From: Craspedostauros australis | Taxonomy: Eukaryota > Bacillariophyta > Bacillariophyceae > Mastogloiales > Achnanthaceae | NCBI GenBank assembly: GCA_026770025.1 | Contig: JAMXDE010000043.1 | Coordinates: 372,001 to 436,000 of the forward strand | Direction of reading: 5' to 3' | DNA length: 64,000 nt | Shown here: piece after piece, positions 41,827-53,805 of the stretch | Numbering within the stretch: the stretch's first letter is position 1 | How the letters are laid out: every line of letters begins with the position of its first letter | Translations under genes and position numbers: made by a program | Notes under the pieces: model-generated | What the model saw: only the letters and a program-made list of their open reading frames with translations | Databases searched by the model: none | Told to the model about the DNA's origin: nothing

Positions 41827-43362
41827 TCACTGCTTTGCTCCCTGCAGGTTGTGCTCGATTTTGTGTATAAGAGAGTCGCGAACACGGAATGGTCCCACGC
41901 AGCTGTCTTTGCATGGTAACATCATCCGCTCCAAGGCTGTGTCCGGGTTGTATGGACTACCAGCATCCTGCAGCAGCGCCATGCTACCGTCTTTCCCGAA
42001 GTGATTCACAAAGCCTTGGATCCAGGATCTCGGTTCATCGCCGCACAGTGGACCTTGCCTTTCCAGCGCTTTTTCACTTTGGGTCCTCCACTTTTCGGCA
42101 CGATCCTCTACCCCACCACGGCTGTCACCTGGACGCAGGAAGGCCTCCAGCGTTCCGATGTAGTGGTTGATATGAAAGATATCCTCACGCTGCCCCCAAG
42201 CATGGGGGCAGTGTGAGACGAGCAACCGATGTACGCTCATCTTTCTCCCCACGAAGTTCAGCTTGGAGACATCTGCAATGGCCTTGCCGATGTAGTGCTT
42301 CTCTTCCAGATGGCGGAACCGCAGCGTCTGGAATCGATACGGATCCAAAAAGTCCGGGACACCACGCCGAATATGGTCATCTGGACTCTCAATGGAACTG
42401 ACTTGCATGCGTCTTGTTGTGATGCACGACCGCTCAAAGTTGCTTGCTCCATTCGTGATGTTGTGATGCTGGACCTGTTGGAGAGCGTTGAAGAGGCTCC
42501 CTGGCTCAGCCATCCTTTCGGATGCATTGGGAACTGTGTTGCTGTTCAAGACGATGATCTCGTCTGTGTCAATGAAGAATGACCACGTGCGGTTGCGTTC
42601 CTGGAGATGCATGGAGCACCCCCGGTAGAACTCTCTTTGAGTCGCCTTGTGTATATTGTATGCCATCTTGGCTGCTTTTTCTGGCTCAGCAATCCCAGGC
42701 AACTTGGCCTTCCAATTCAATATTTCTGTTTTGTTTTTCGCGTCTCTGCCAAAATCATCAATATGATGCCACACCGTAATATTCATCAGGCCCTCCCATC
42801 GTGCAATCAGCGGTTGAAGGTCTTGTGTGCTTTTAGGATCACGAAGGATGACGAGAGTGCGCAAAGAGAATGTGAAGTAGTGGTATGCAATCCATTCGAC
42901 AAGTCGTTGTGAGTCGTCCATCCACATGAGGCAAGCAGAGGATGTCTTGCTTACTGGGAGATCAAGTGAAGGTGGCGGTTGGATCTTGTTCGCACTTGTG
43001 GTGGTGGCGGATGCTGTCTCTATTGCTTTCGTTGCGGTCGTTGTTGGCTCTGCTGGAGTGGGCACAGCTGATGCAGTTGCTGCCACTGGTGTTGCTGACG
43101 GAGGCACTGCATCTTCCAAAGCAGTGCGTGGTCCACTTGTGATGGTGTGATTGATGGCACTTCCAGTGGTGCTGTCGCGATTGGCAACAATGTTATCGAA
43201 CGCGATGCCGTTGGCCATGAGTTTGTCCAACTGTGCTTCGATGCTGGTGCCAGTCATCAAGTTCACACATCGGACTGGCGACCGAATGATGGTAAGAAGA
43301 TTCATGGTCAGAGCCAGAGCAACCGCGCAGGCGGCACGGTTGCCAATCAGTACCTTGCGCAT
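41827..43362 (-). CDS. Type II membrane glycosyltransferase-like protein (GT92/GT2-like)
   Basis: 511 residues, no intron, ATG at 43362. A short basic N-terminus and a hydrophobic stretch (about 11-26, CAVALALTMNLLTII) form a signal anchor. A Thr/Ala/Pro-rich stem (about 75-135) precedes the catalytic-type domain: CLMWMDDSQRLVEWIAYHYF (about 143), a segment with RDPKST, and WSFFIDTDEIIVLN (about 262), where DTDE is a DxD-type nucleotide-sugar/metal site. LSHCPHAWG and NHYIGTLEAF lie further on. The arrangement resembles GT92 (DUF23) and related GT-A proteins that act in the Golgi. The acceptor cannot be told. It lies just outside the right end of the two-gene transposon and appears to be a host gene. 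Confidence 0.7.
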   Translation of the reverse strand: MRKVLIGNRAACAVALALTMNLLTIIRSPVRCVNLMTGTSIEAQLDKLMANGIAFDNIVANRDSTTGSAINHTITSGPRTALEDAVPPSATPVAATASAVPTPAEPTTTATKAIETASATTTSANKIQPPPSLDLPVSKTSSACLMWMDDSQRLVEWIAYHYFTFSLRTLVILRDPKSTQDLQPLIARWEGLMNITVWHHIDDFGRDAKNKTEILNWKAKLPGIAEPEKAAKMAYNIHKATQREFYRGCSMHLQERNRTWSFFIDTDEIIVLNSNTVPNASERMAEPGSLFNALQQVQHHNITNGASNFERSCITTRRMQVSSIESPDDHIRRGVPDFLDPYRFQTLRFRHLEEKHYIGKAIADVSKLNFVGRKMSVHRLLVSHCPHAWGQREDIFHINHYIGTLEAFLRPGDSRGGVEDRAEKWRTQSEKALERQGPLCGDEPRSWIQGFVNHFGKDGSMALLQDAGSPYNPDTALERMMLPCKDSCVGPFRVRDSLIHKIEHNLQGAKQ

Positions 43363-43793
43363 GTTTTTGTGGTTTGCTTGCTTGTTGTGTGTTTATCTCG
43401 ATGTATGTGTTGCTGTGATTGAGGCCGGAGCTCCCGATTTTATGAGATCGGCACGGAGACCAGCTTCGGGTTCGAAATCGCGTCCGGGCCAAAATATAGT
43501 ACAGCGGGAAACCAGTCACGGGAGATACCGGTCGCGGAAACTAAAACCGTAGATGGTGTCAGATCGCTTCACTCTGGCTACTCCAAGAGTATGTACGTAT
43601 AAAGATCGACACTTCGCGGTCTCGTGCGAAGTGTGATTGTGCTCTCAGTAGGTACGAGCTACGGGTACAGTCACGAAGAATGACAAGGAAGGTTCTGTGC
43701 CAAAAAGTTCCCATCTTCGGGCGTCTCGTCGAGAACTGTGGGGCACATATGAGGAGGCCATCACTAATCACCAACCAAGCAGGCTATGACATC
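43363..43793. promoter_or_regulatory. Upstream region of the glycosyltransferase gene
   Basis: 430 bp between the ATG at 43362 and the start of the LTR at 43794. Contains CCGGTCGCGG / CGAAATCGCG-type GC-rich words near 43,450-43,535. No other gene seen. Confidence 0.35.
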
Positions 43794-44664
43794 TGTCAGG
43801 AATCGGGTGTTGTGAAACACTGAATTGCCGCACCTCCCAAGAGTAAGGAGTCGAATGTTATGATATGCTACATTGTCGCAACTCCCACCTTTGATCATTG
43901 TGACACAGAAAAATGTGAGCTGCACGTGTCTTGCGGTGGAGAACGCCACGTGCCGAATGCGAACCGGATGTTGGTGTCCGTGACCTCAATGCAGGAATGC
44001 GAATCACACGTGTATGTCGCAGGGGGCGGGGATGTTGGAATCATGACCACCATCACAATACAAGCAACTACGGCCCCCATGTCGCAACCAATAAGAAAAG
44101 AGTACTGGAGGAAGGCCAATGTCACAAAGTGTAAGATGGCCTGTGAACGAACCTGAGATGAGGAACATCCAGGAAGCCGGTGAAGTGATCGGCGAAGAAA
44201 CCAGCAGAAACGACAGGAGAAGCATCGGAGATGATTGGAGATGTGTGACGATGAGGATCTGAATGAACTCCCATCCAGGGTGCTCCCGTGACGAATCGGA
44301 GACCCTGATCCGATCGAATGGACCGAGCTGTGTGATGCCTACGACTTGGCAATGTCTATGCTAACGAAACTATTGGTAGAAGGCAGGAGATGGAATATCT
44401 GAGATGCATGATGAGATGCATGATGAGATGAACCAATACTGCAAGATGAGATGTACATGGAGTACATGCTGCATGACATGATGAAGCAGGAGGACAGCAC
44501 TGCATGAGCAAGGGCAAGACTGTGTGCTACTGTGGATTATGTATGCTTTGGCAAATGGAATTGAAAGTGATGAAGATGTTGTACTCACAGTTCCAACAAT
44601 GCAATAACATGAATAGGTAACCAGATACTACTACTAGAGACTGGGGTACCCTGGATATCCAACA
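43794..44664 (+). repeat. Left inverted LTR copy (GGAAATCC family)
   Basis: 871 bp, TGTCAGGAATCGGGTG at the left and GGATATCCAACA at the right. It is the reverse complement of most of 49417-50336, nearly base for base over about 800 bp. One visible difference is GCGAATCAC against GCCAATCAC. Relative to the Copia coding strand it points the wrong way for a 3' LTR. Confidence 0.85.
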
Positions 44665-47600
44665 GATCTCTTCTCCTTGAAGATCTACTTCGTCTTCACA
44701 TACCGCCGATCCCTCGGTATCTTGCTCTTCTTGATTTTCTGCCAGACTCCTCGCCTGATCATGTTGTAGAACTCCTTGTTGATGGCCTCCTGCCATCTCT
44801 TTCACTTCGCTTCGCTGGATCCGCATGATCCCAGCATTCTTCGGATGTGGTGGGGTCCAGCATCATAGCCGTGTATGCATGCTCGGACGTCTCATTCCCT
44901 CTCTCGCGGTTGCTGGGTCTTCTCCGCTTCCTCGGCTGACTCACAACCTCCACTGCTTGGATCTGAGTTGGAGTGGTGTTCTGGCGCATTGTTGTGCAGA
45001 GCCAGGCAGCGTAACATCCGTGGCATCCCCGCCACTGGTCTCATGGGAGAGCATTCGAGGTCCTCGCCTTCAGTGGCTTGCCTCCGAGTCACTCATACTT
45101 CGTCCCTTCAGATCATCAGGATCCACATGATCCTGGCATTCCTCAGGCTCTCATAAACTTGGCATCATTCCGGTGTTGATGTGCTCGGATCTCTCGCCAT
45201 TGCGTTCGCTCTCAACATCCTGACTCGCGGCGATAGAGTCGATCACTCTCATCCTTCATTGGATAGCATCGATCCTCATGCCTGCGACGTCCTTGTTGAT
45301 GAGTAACCCGTCTTGTTCGAAGTTGGGTCCGTCTGTTGCCACTGGAGCAGTCATTGTCTCCTGTGTAGTTGCGTAGCCATCGTCATCTCTTGATTCTGAT
45401 GCCTCGTTCGTCACCTTTGTTGGGTATTGGTACATTGTGGTCAGCTGCCAGCTCTGTCGTTGTGTTGCCTTGCCACCACGCTGTCGATCGCATTCATCCT
45501 CTTCTGGATAGCATCCATTCATCATGCTGCAGCTTCTTTGTCATGGGAGTTGTTGGTGGCTTCCTGCCATTCATCCTCCATTCATCTGAGGTTCCTCCCT
45601 TCCGGCTCTGTCATTCGATTCTTCATCCAACATGCCCGCGTCTCTCTCATTGATCGTATATCGATGCGTCTTGGCTCACTGTATCTGGAATCAGCCGTTC
45701 ATGGCTCGCGCTCTCATAGCTGTATCCTTTCCAGATTCGGGTCTCTCTCATCGACTTCATTCTCATCGCACATCGATCTCATATCTGTGCACGTAGTGTC
45801 TCGCCGATCATTCGGCATCCGGTTCTTCTTGATCATCTGCCATGCTCATGCCATGGCTATATCACTGAACCGTTCCATCATGGCCTCCTGCCATTCATTT
45901 CTCTTCTTGGGATCCATATAACCCCGTCATTCGCCAATTGTGGTTGGATCCAGCATCATTGCGACATTTGGTTGCTCGGATCCCTCTCTGTTCTGTATAT
46001 AGTTCAATGCTTGGTTCGCAGTGATGAAGTCACCCAGGCTCATCCTCTCATGAGTGGTGTCACTCGTCATGCCTACGATATCTCTGTTGAATGTTGACCC
46101 TTCTGTGTGAAAGTTGGGTCCTCCTGTCACCGGTTAGTGTGGTAGTCATCTCTCAAGCAGTCTCATACCCCCTCATCATTATCTGATTCTGATTCTCCAC
46201 CTGATCCGAGTTCTCGCTCCTCCTTCGGAATGGGCATATCGTAGTATCCCTCGAGAGAACTCAGCATCCTCGGCATGTGCACGACAGGTTCTGCGATTGG
46301 GACTATGTTTGGTGCGTTCTCGACCAAATCGTCTCGTCCCGTCTCATCGTCCCTTCCGGATTCATCGTCGTCGTCATCGTACGATTCATTGTCCTCTTGG
46401 GTAGGGAGCAAGTCATCTTGCCCTCGAGCAGCATCTTCTGTATCTGTATCGTCTCCGGCTCTTCTGCTCTCATCAGCGTCGTCGGTCTCCATGCTACGGA
46501 TGGTATCCGCACGTCGCTCCCAAGTCACTCTTCTATCTGGGGTACTCATCCCTGAAGTAGAGTCGTCATCTCCCAGGTCTGTCGGTACTGACCTGCTGGC
46601 ATTCTCAATACACTCGATTGCCCACATGACGTATCCATCCACGTCACGTTCATCGTGAGTAGGATCCTGGTCATCACCAGGTTCACTCGTGCGGTCCATA
46701 CCGCTTGCATGCGACTTCTGTATCCGATCAGCGTCTGTTGGATCGGGGTGAAGTTGCTGTTCTCCAGCATGTCATTGATTGCGTACACGTTGCGAGCCAC
46801 GTCGAGTGCACTCCGCACGCCAATCTCATGCATCATGCAGTGCAACCCGCGTGGGCGCACTCATCTGCACAGTCGACTCTCGAATTCGTCGATCGCTTCG
46901 TAGCAGATAGTTGAGATTCAATGAGGGACAGACTAATACCGGACACGGTATCAACCCGATGGGAGAAAATCTTGTTTTGGCGCGAAATCTTCCGACTCGA
47001 TTGACCACCAAATCTTTTCTCCTCCTTTCTCTCCTCCATTCACGAATCCATCATGACTCAAGCATGACCGACCTGACTCACACCCCGCCTTGGGAACTAT
47101 ATGCTCCTCAGATCCTCTTTACTACAACATACCTCGATTCCCTTCATGCTGACGACTACTGCACCACTGCCGTAGTCTTGACGTGTGTATCCAACCTGCT
47201 TCAACTCGAGCAATGGAATCCGAGGGTCAGTTCCAGCCACAGCCACTGCTTCGTGACTGTCGCTACCATGCGTCACGATCTATACTGCAGTGTATCTACA
47301 TGTGTGGAGAGCAAGGCACTGGTATGACTATCTACCCTCAAGCACTGAACCAAGTACATCAGTGCAGGGCCTCGCCAAGTTGTGTGGCATCGTTTCTTCA
47401 CCCTACTAACACTACAAGCTAACTCATAATAAACAGACAAGGAATAGCTACAAAGCACTCATCTACTCATCGTTACAGTAACAACTATTCAAACAGTACA
47501 CCTCTCTTGAACTGCATTACACGGCTATCCCGAAGCCGGCAGATCCAAGAGGCATCCTCCACCGATTCGCGCCGTCTACGCCCGAATCCTAACTCAGATC

Positions 47601-49404
47601 ATCGAAAGCTTGACACGCACATCGGTGGCAGACGCCATGCTGCTCAACAAGTATCGAGCCAAGAGGCAGATCGGACCTGCATCCATATGCAGTCCTCTGC
47701 ACTCCTCATCACTCGTTTTGCCTTCGTTGTAGTTGGCGTTGCCATCTTCCTCTTCATTCTCGGATGAAAAGGGTTCTCTGTTGATCAACTCCATCGTGAT
47801 CATTCGTAGGCCCGTAGTAGCCATACACTCCTGGAGTGTATTCAGCTATCTCCTCCCTGGTCCACTCGTAGTCGTTGACTGGTGTTCCGCTGTCAAAGTT
47901 GGAGACCCCATCATTGTTGATTGTTACGAGTGCCATGTTGTTCGTGATCGCGTTGTCGTCGCGCATCATCGTGTAGTTTCACATGGTCACATTTTGGTCG
48001 TTGTTCGCGATTTCGGTGATGGCCACGAATTTCGTGTTGGTCACATTTTTGATGCCGACCACATTTTCGTTGATGGGCACGGACATCGGCTCGTCGTTTG
48101 CGATGAGAGCGATGTCATCCATCCCGTCCATCCCGTCTGTCGCGACCTTGGCCGACCCGGCTTCCTTCATCTCGCTATCGTGGGCATCGCGGTTAGGACA
48201 TCTGCTCCTGAACCGACCGATCCGTTGTCAGTGTCATCTTTCTCTCACTCTCTTACTGCCATTGCCTCGTGCGCACTTATAACCGTGTTTGATACGGTGG
48301 CGGTCGTAGATGAGGCTCATGGCTCTGCGGGTGTCTTGAATCATCGTCTTCTCCGATGGCGAGGACACCTCTTGTTCCTCGTCTTTCGTATTGACCCTGG
48401 GATCGAAGCGCGGTGGGACCTCCCGTCCAGCTTGTTCCAGCGCTTTCCCTTCTCGTCGAAGCTCACACTTCCTGTGTTGCTGTTCTCGTTGTTGTCGCCA
48501 ATTCATGGCTGGTAGATTGCATTCTTACCATCTTGATCATCTCACAGTAGGAATCGCAGCCAGCACTCGAGCCTGTATCACGCGATGACAATCGATGCCA
48601 CGTGATCATCTCGATGCTTTCCGTTGCTGCTCCTCGCACCACTCTTGATGTGATCGCGATCATGGGCCATGCCCATTCCTGCGTAGATCTTGATCTCTCT
48701 TCATCTTATCATCCCTGCCTGCATGCTTGTGCTTGGTTGCGTCGCGCGCGCCATGCGCACAGACGTTCACCATCAGCGATCCGTGTTGCTCCTCGTCCAT
48801 CTCGGCTTCCATATTGGCCGAGTGCTGATGAGGCAGCTCCATTCTTGCAGGGTAGGTTGGAAGCTCTCATTGCTTCCTCTATTGCATCTTGTTGAGCTCC
48901 TTCAGCTATCTCGCCCTCATGGCGCAGTCTGCTGAATCCGATGCATCCGAGAGCGTGGTCTGCTGCGTCCGATTCTCTTCTTGCGTACAGCTCGCTCTCG
49001 TACTCCAACACAGCCGTGAAGGTCTCCATGCCTTCCTTGACTTCATGGTCCCATGACCATGGACAGTTCTTCCAATGCGCGTGTTCCGAGCGCCTCCTTT
49101 CTTCCAGCAATACAAGTAGTGTCTGTACTTGCCTCAGCTGCGGTCTCCACTCTGCTGGTGGACTCGCGGTGGTGCTCGATTCGATCATCATCATCGTCTT
49201 GACATCGTCGTTCGTGTGGGGGTTACCATGCCGATCTTGGCATCCATTGGCAAGGAGCATCATGCTCCAGAGCGGCTTGCTCTCCTCTCTCTTCACACAG
49301 GGGATCATTACTCGCGATGGTCTTGAGTGTAGATGGTGGTCATGTCGATGATGGTGATGTTGGCTAGTGTTGGTGGTGGTGGAAACGTTGGATTTCAATC
49401 ATAA
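44665..49404 (-). pseudogene. Decayed Copia interior on the minus strand
   Basis: Next to the left LTR copy the minus strand reads WQEAINKEFYNMIRRGVW, KSKIPRDRRYVKTK, a TAG where Trp is expected, then IFKEKR: the start of a Copia reverse transcriptase, cut off at 44664. Related, decayed versions of this module and of AMMLDPTT / GPNF...G..IN.D..GM recur near 45,250-45,600 and 45,830-46,130, so the pre-RT part has been duplicated in tandem. At 46163-46699 an acidic 178-codon frame resembles the acidic integrase-RT linker of the intact element. From about 47,000 to 49,400 frames are short; no intact gag, protease or integrase was recognised. This copy is non-functional. Confidence 0.65.
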
Positions 49405-49416
49405 CGTTTCGAAACG
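49405..49416 (-). other. 12-bp palindrome beside the right LTR copy
   Basis: CGTTTCGAAACG directly follows the LTR end CCAACA on the minus strand, the same position as the palindromes at 2341 and 19580. It marks this LTR as the 5' LTR of the decayed Copia. Confidence 0.65.
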
Positions 49417-50336
49417 TGTTGGAAATCCGGGGTACCCCAGTCTCTAGTAGTAGTATCTGGTTACCTATTCATGTTATTGCATTGTTGGAACTGTGAGTAC
49501 AACATCTTCATCACTTTCAATTCCATTTGCCAAAGCATACATATTCCACAGTAGCACACAGTCTTGCCCTTGCTCATGCAGTGCTGTCCTCCTGCTTCAT
49601 CATGTCATGCAGCATGTACTCCATGTACATCTCATCTTGCAGTATTGGTTCATCTCATCATGCATCTCATCATGCATCTCAGATATTCCATCTCCTGCCT
49701 TCTACCAATAGTTTCGTTAGCATAGACATTGCCAAGTCGTAGGCATCACACAGCTCGGTCCATTCGATCGGATCAGGGTCTCCGATTCGTCACGGGAGCA
49801 CCCTGGATGGGAGTTCATTCAGATCCTCATCGTCACACATCTCCAATCATCTCCGATGCTTCTCCTGTCGTTTCTGCTGGTTTCTTCGCCGATCACTTCA
49901 CCGGCTTCCTGGATGTTCCTCATCTCAGGTTCGTTCACAGGCCATCTTACACTTTGTGACATTGGCCTTCCTCCAGTACTCTTTTCTTATTGGTTGCGAC
50001 ATGGGGGCCGTAGTTGCTTGTATTGTGATGGTGGTCATGATTCCAACATCCCCGCCCCCTGCGACATACACGTGTGATTGGCATTCCTGCATTGAGGTCA
50101 CGGACACCAACATCCGGTTCGCATTCGGCACGTGGCGTTCTCCACCACAAGACACGTGTAGCTCACATTTTTCTGTGTCACAAAGATCCACAGGTGGGAG
50201 TTGCAGTAATATACAATTTCACAACGCTCAACTCCACACTCTTGGGAGGTGCGGTAATATATAAATTCACCATGCTCAACTCCACACTCTTGGGAGGTGC
50301 GGCAATTCGGTGTTTCACAACACCCGATTCCTGACA
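49417..50336 (-). repeat. Right LTR copy, 5' LTR of the decayed Copia
   Basis: 920 bp; on the minus strand it starts TGTCAGGAATCGGGTG and ends GGATTTCCAACA. Its outer part holds a tandem duplication of CTCTTGGGAGGTGCGG (near 50,240 and 50,288) that the left copy lacks. Outer flanks of the two LTR copies show no shared target duplication. Confidence 0.85.
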
Positions 50337-50802
50337 GCTATTGTCGTTGTCTGTGGAGGTGTTTTTGTTGGTGTGTTCAATTCTGCACACATTGTCGTGA
50401 CACGATGCTTTGGCAAAATCAAGCAACACACCAAGACGAAAAGCTGTTGACGGATCTTCGCGAAAGCGTCCCCCCTGTGTACCCCTTGTGTACCTCTGTG
50501 TCCCCCCTGTGTACCCCTCCTGTCTTCCTTGCATAAACCCGAACATGGTAAGACTTGGTACTCAAATCGTGTAGATTTCTACACACAATCATACGTCAGT
50601 GGACAAGACGGAATTGACATAATCGAAACGTGTTACACAAGACATACATAGGACGCAACATCATGACGCACCCATACGCGAACGATACATCTGTTTGGAT
50701 CGGTACTATAAATGAGAATTTGTCGCAGTATCTAAATACTACTATACTATGTTGTATGGCATTATATATATTTTCTTGTACGACAAAGAAACGTATAATA
50801 CT
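50337..50802. other. Intergenic with a short imperfect tandem repeat
   Basis: Bases about 50,470-50,520 contain CCCCCTGTGTACCCC-type units repeated with changes. Otherwise AT-rich sequence with no gene recognised. Confidence 0.4.
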
Positions 50803-50956
50803 ATATCCGTAAAGAATTTTTTGTGTGGGCGTTTTCGTAAGTGGACTGGTGAGTCCACTTACGACTCCTGTGCACGAAATAGAAAAATAAGTGGACTCAT
50901 GAGTCCACTTACGGCTAAGTGGATTCACCAGTCCCGAAAAATTCCTTACGGATATA
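50803..50956. mobile_element. About 154-bp MITE with nested palindromes
   Basis: Ends TATATCCGTAAAGAATTTTT and AAAAATTCCTTACGGATATA are inverted repeats with one mismatch. Inside lie two palindromes, TAAGTGGACT-GGTG-AGTCCACTTA (written here in parts) and a second with CATG at its centre. The first 58 bp recur at 59357-59414. Confidence 0.75.
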
Positions 50957-51213
50957 TTTGTACGAACAAACCTCCCACGAACCAGCGACCATGCAAAGTC
51001 GCAAATTTCCGCAGCCAAAGTCGAAGGGCGGTAACCAGGCGCGTCCGGCGCGCAATCTCAACGAAAAGCGGGAACTACGAAAACAAAACACGACTCGGTG
51101 AATCTCAATCACGAGTAATATGAGTCGTGTGTAGACAAATTACCTTGTTCCCCAGAGGGCCGATCTTGCTTTGAAGGAAGGTGCGCTAAGAACACCGTGA
51201 AACAAAACTCACC

Positions 51214-52864
51214 ATGGTTATCAACGGTCGCAAAGGCGAACGCAAAACTAGGAAACGCAACAGACAGAGCAGGCAATCCGAACGGCGTCTGCCACATCTC
51301 ATATTCGCACCCCGCTGCACCCTCCCATTCTTGAACATTGCAGACAGAGGAACAACTCCTTCATCACACTCTACCATACCAGACGACCCTCCTCAACAGA
51401 CACAAGAGAGCCACTCGGGCACTCAAGCAATCATCGAAGTAGTCATTGGACAAGTCATCGAAATATTCATTGAAGTGGCCATCGAAGCAACCGATCGAGC
51501 GTTCACCCCAGTTAACCAACGACCGAAGCAACCGTTGAATCAAGCAATCATGGCGCCAGCATCAAAAGTAGCAGCCCTGCAGAGATCCGGCCGCTTTTGG
51601 TTCTTTGTGGCCGTGATGGGAGGCTTCCTCCTCTCATCGCACTCGCAACAGAACATGCTCAATGTCACATTACAAACAGCAATGGAGACATACTCGTCCT
51701 GTGGCTTTCAGTCCATCGCGGCAGAAGCAAAGGAACAAGTCGACGAGATCGTGCAAGTGCAAGTGGAAGAGGCCAACGTGGAAGAAGCCAACGTGGAGGA
51801 AGAATCCAACGTGGAGGAACAAGCCAACGTGGAAGAAGTCGAGGAGGAACAAGCCACCACGGAAGAAGCCACCACGGAAGAAAGCGAGAATCCAATCGAC
51901 ACCACCCTCATCATCATCACCTCGCTGATTCCCACGCATCCATCGTTGCGCATCATCAACCAAACCATCGCGTCGCTTCAGCTCTTGCAAGGCCTGCCCA
52001 GAAACTCGCCATTGTTCATTGCCATTGACAAACCGTCCAAGGAAAAGCAGCCGGGAGACCTCGATCGGTTGCGACAGTACATCGACAACCTTAATCGGAC
52101 GTACGGCATTCTCGATCACGTCACGCTCATCGAGGCGACGGAACACGTCGGCATCTCGGGCAACATCAAGCAGGCGCTCGATCGGGTACAGACCAAGTAC
52201 CTCTACATGATTCAGCATGATTTTGCGTTCGCCCGACCAATCAACCACACAGGGACGATTCAGGTCATGGAGCAGTATCCCAAGGATTTGCGCATCGTGC
52301 GTTTCAACAAACGTTCCAACGTCCCGGCCGGAGTGGACAGGAAAGGTTGCTTCGGAATGGAGACGCCTGTGGACAACGTCAACGGATTGCATTTCACCAA
52401 AACGAAGGGGTGGTCGGACAAGTGAGTCATGTTGTATGAACCTTCATTTTTGATGCATGTGCACGGTGGATGTGAACGTGAATAACTGGATGCACCGTGG
52501 ATGCAACTCAGTTGCTGCGGTGAGATGACTATGGTTGCGTCTTTCAGTGGGCGGATTTTCTTCATTGCATCTCACAACAATCCTTTCCTCATGTCTCGCT
52601 GTTCGCACCAACGTCGCTATTCGAACCTGCAGCAATCATCTCACCACGAAAGAATACTACGAGGAAGCATTTGGTTTCTTCTACAAATACTTCTCTGATA
52701 CGGGCAAAAAGATCCACTACGGAAGACCGATGGAGTATGTGATGATGCCAGTGGCGGCAGACAATTGCACCGTGTGGGGACCGCATCTGTATGGTGCGAA
52801 GGGAGAACCACCGACTCTCCTGCATCTCAACGGTCGCCAGACGCAGCCGTCAGAGGGACGATAG
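51214..52864 (+). CDS. Type II membrane protein with GT2-like domain, two exons
   Basis: Exon 1 is 51214-52421, intron 52422-52632 (GTGAGT...CTGCAG), exon 2 52633-52864; the junction reads WSDNNHLTTKEYY and gives 479 residues. A hydrophobic segment (about 123-140, FWFFVAVMGGFLL) is a likely signal anchor; an ATG at 51550 (MAPASKVAAL) just before it could be the true start, which would remove 112 unusual residues. After it come acidic repeats (NVEEANVEE type, about 187-228), then a Rossmann-like domain from about 230 (TLIIITSLIPTHPSLRI, PLFIAIDKPS, YLYMIQHDFAF). QHDF is the likely DxD-equivalent. The layout suggests a Golgi glycosyltransferase of the GT2/GT-A kind; donor and acceptor are unknown. 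The intron is well supported. Confidence 0.75.
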
Positions 52865-53140
52865 AGTACCACTGAGTACGGATATGCGCATCCAAAAGGA
52901 AACGGAACAATGCGGTCCAACAACAGTCAGCTTGGAGGTTGTGCGTAAGCATGCGCCAATTACCTCTCATGGTGTCTGATGAGGACCGCCTCGGTGACTA
53001 CGAGCAACGTGTGCATGATATGACCGCCCGCAGATATCCATAATGAGGGTTTTCATGTCTATGGAGACAAACAGAAGGTCGCCAAAAATGTCAATGTACT
53101 ACTTAAGTCCCATTTTCCTCCTCGATGTACCGTGTTGTAG

Positions 53141-53293
53141 GAGCCCGATCAGTGAGTCGACCAACACTTTGAAATAGACATTCTAACTTTTCATCTGCGA
53201 TATCCAAACCAAGCACATATTCGTAATCCTTAGAGTCTCTTTATACATAATTAACCGTTACATTTTTTGTTAGATCCTTATTTTAAGTTTTAT
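53141..53293 (+). repeat. Left terminal inverted repeat
   Basis: Starts GAGCCCGATC, ends near TTATTTTAAGTTTTA. Matches the reverse complement of 59,136-59,285 at most positions, with the greatest divergence at about 53,188-53,205. Confidence 0.85.
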
Positions 53294-53634
53294 GGAGTAA
53301 TCTATGTACGCAAAGCAGTCACGTGGGTCCAACAGCACAAAACCCGTTGTTGTTGGCAGAAGGTTCTATGCTGTTCTCACGTATTTATCGTGAGGTGATC
53401 AGTCACGGATTGGCTTCCGAAGGTCTCAGTCGTTTGGTACGCGTTAATTACACGTTAGCATGTGGCACCTGATTCCACATTCTGCTCGTCACAAAACACA
53501 TGACACAAAACACATCACACAAAACACATCATCGCCATCATTTCACAAATTTGCGCCCCGCTTTGGCTCCATTCACAACTTTCCTCGCCAATGCCCTGCA
53601 CACTCGCCATTTCGCTCCATGCCCGTTCTCGTCA

Positions 53635-53805
<171 letters not shown>

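Noticed and set aside
44370-44588. Identical open frames at 44370-44588 and 49493-49711
   Set aside because: They are the same LTR sequence in the two inverted arms, not a duplicated gene.
47733-48515. 260-codon plus-strand frame inside the inverted-LTR Copia
   Set aside because: Antisense to the decayed Copia strand and without any motif.
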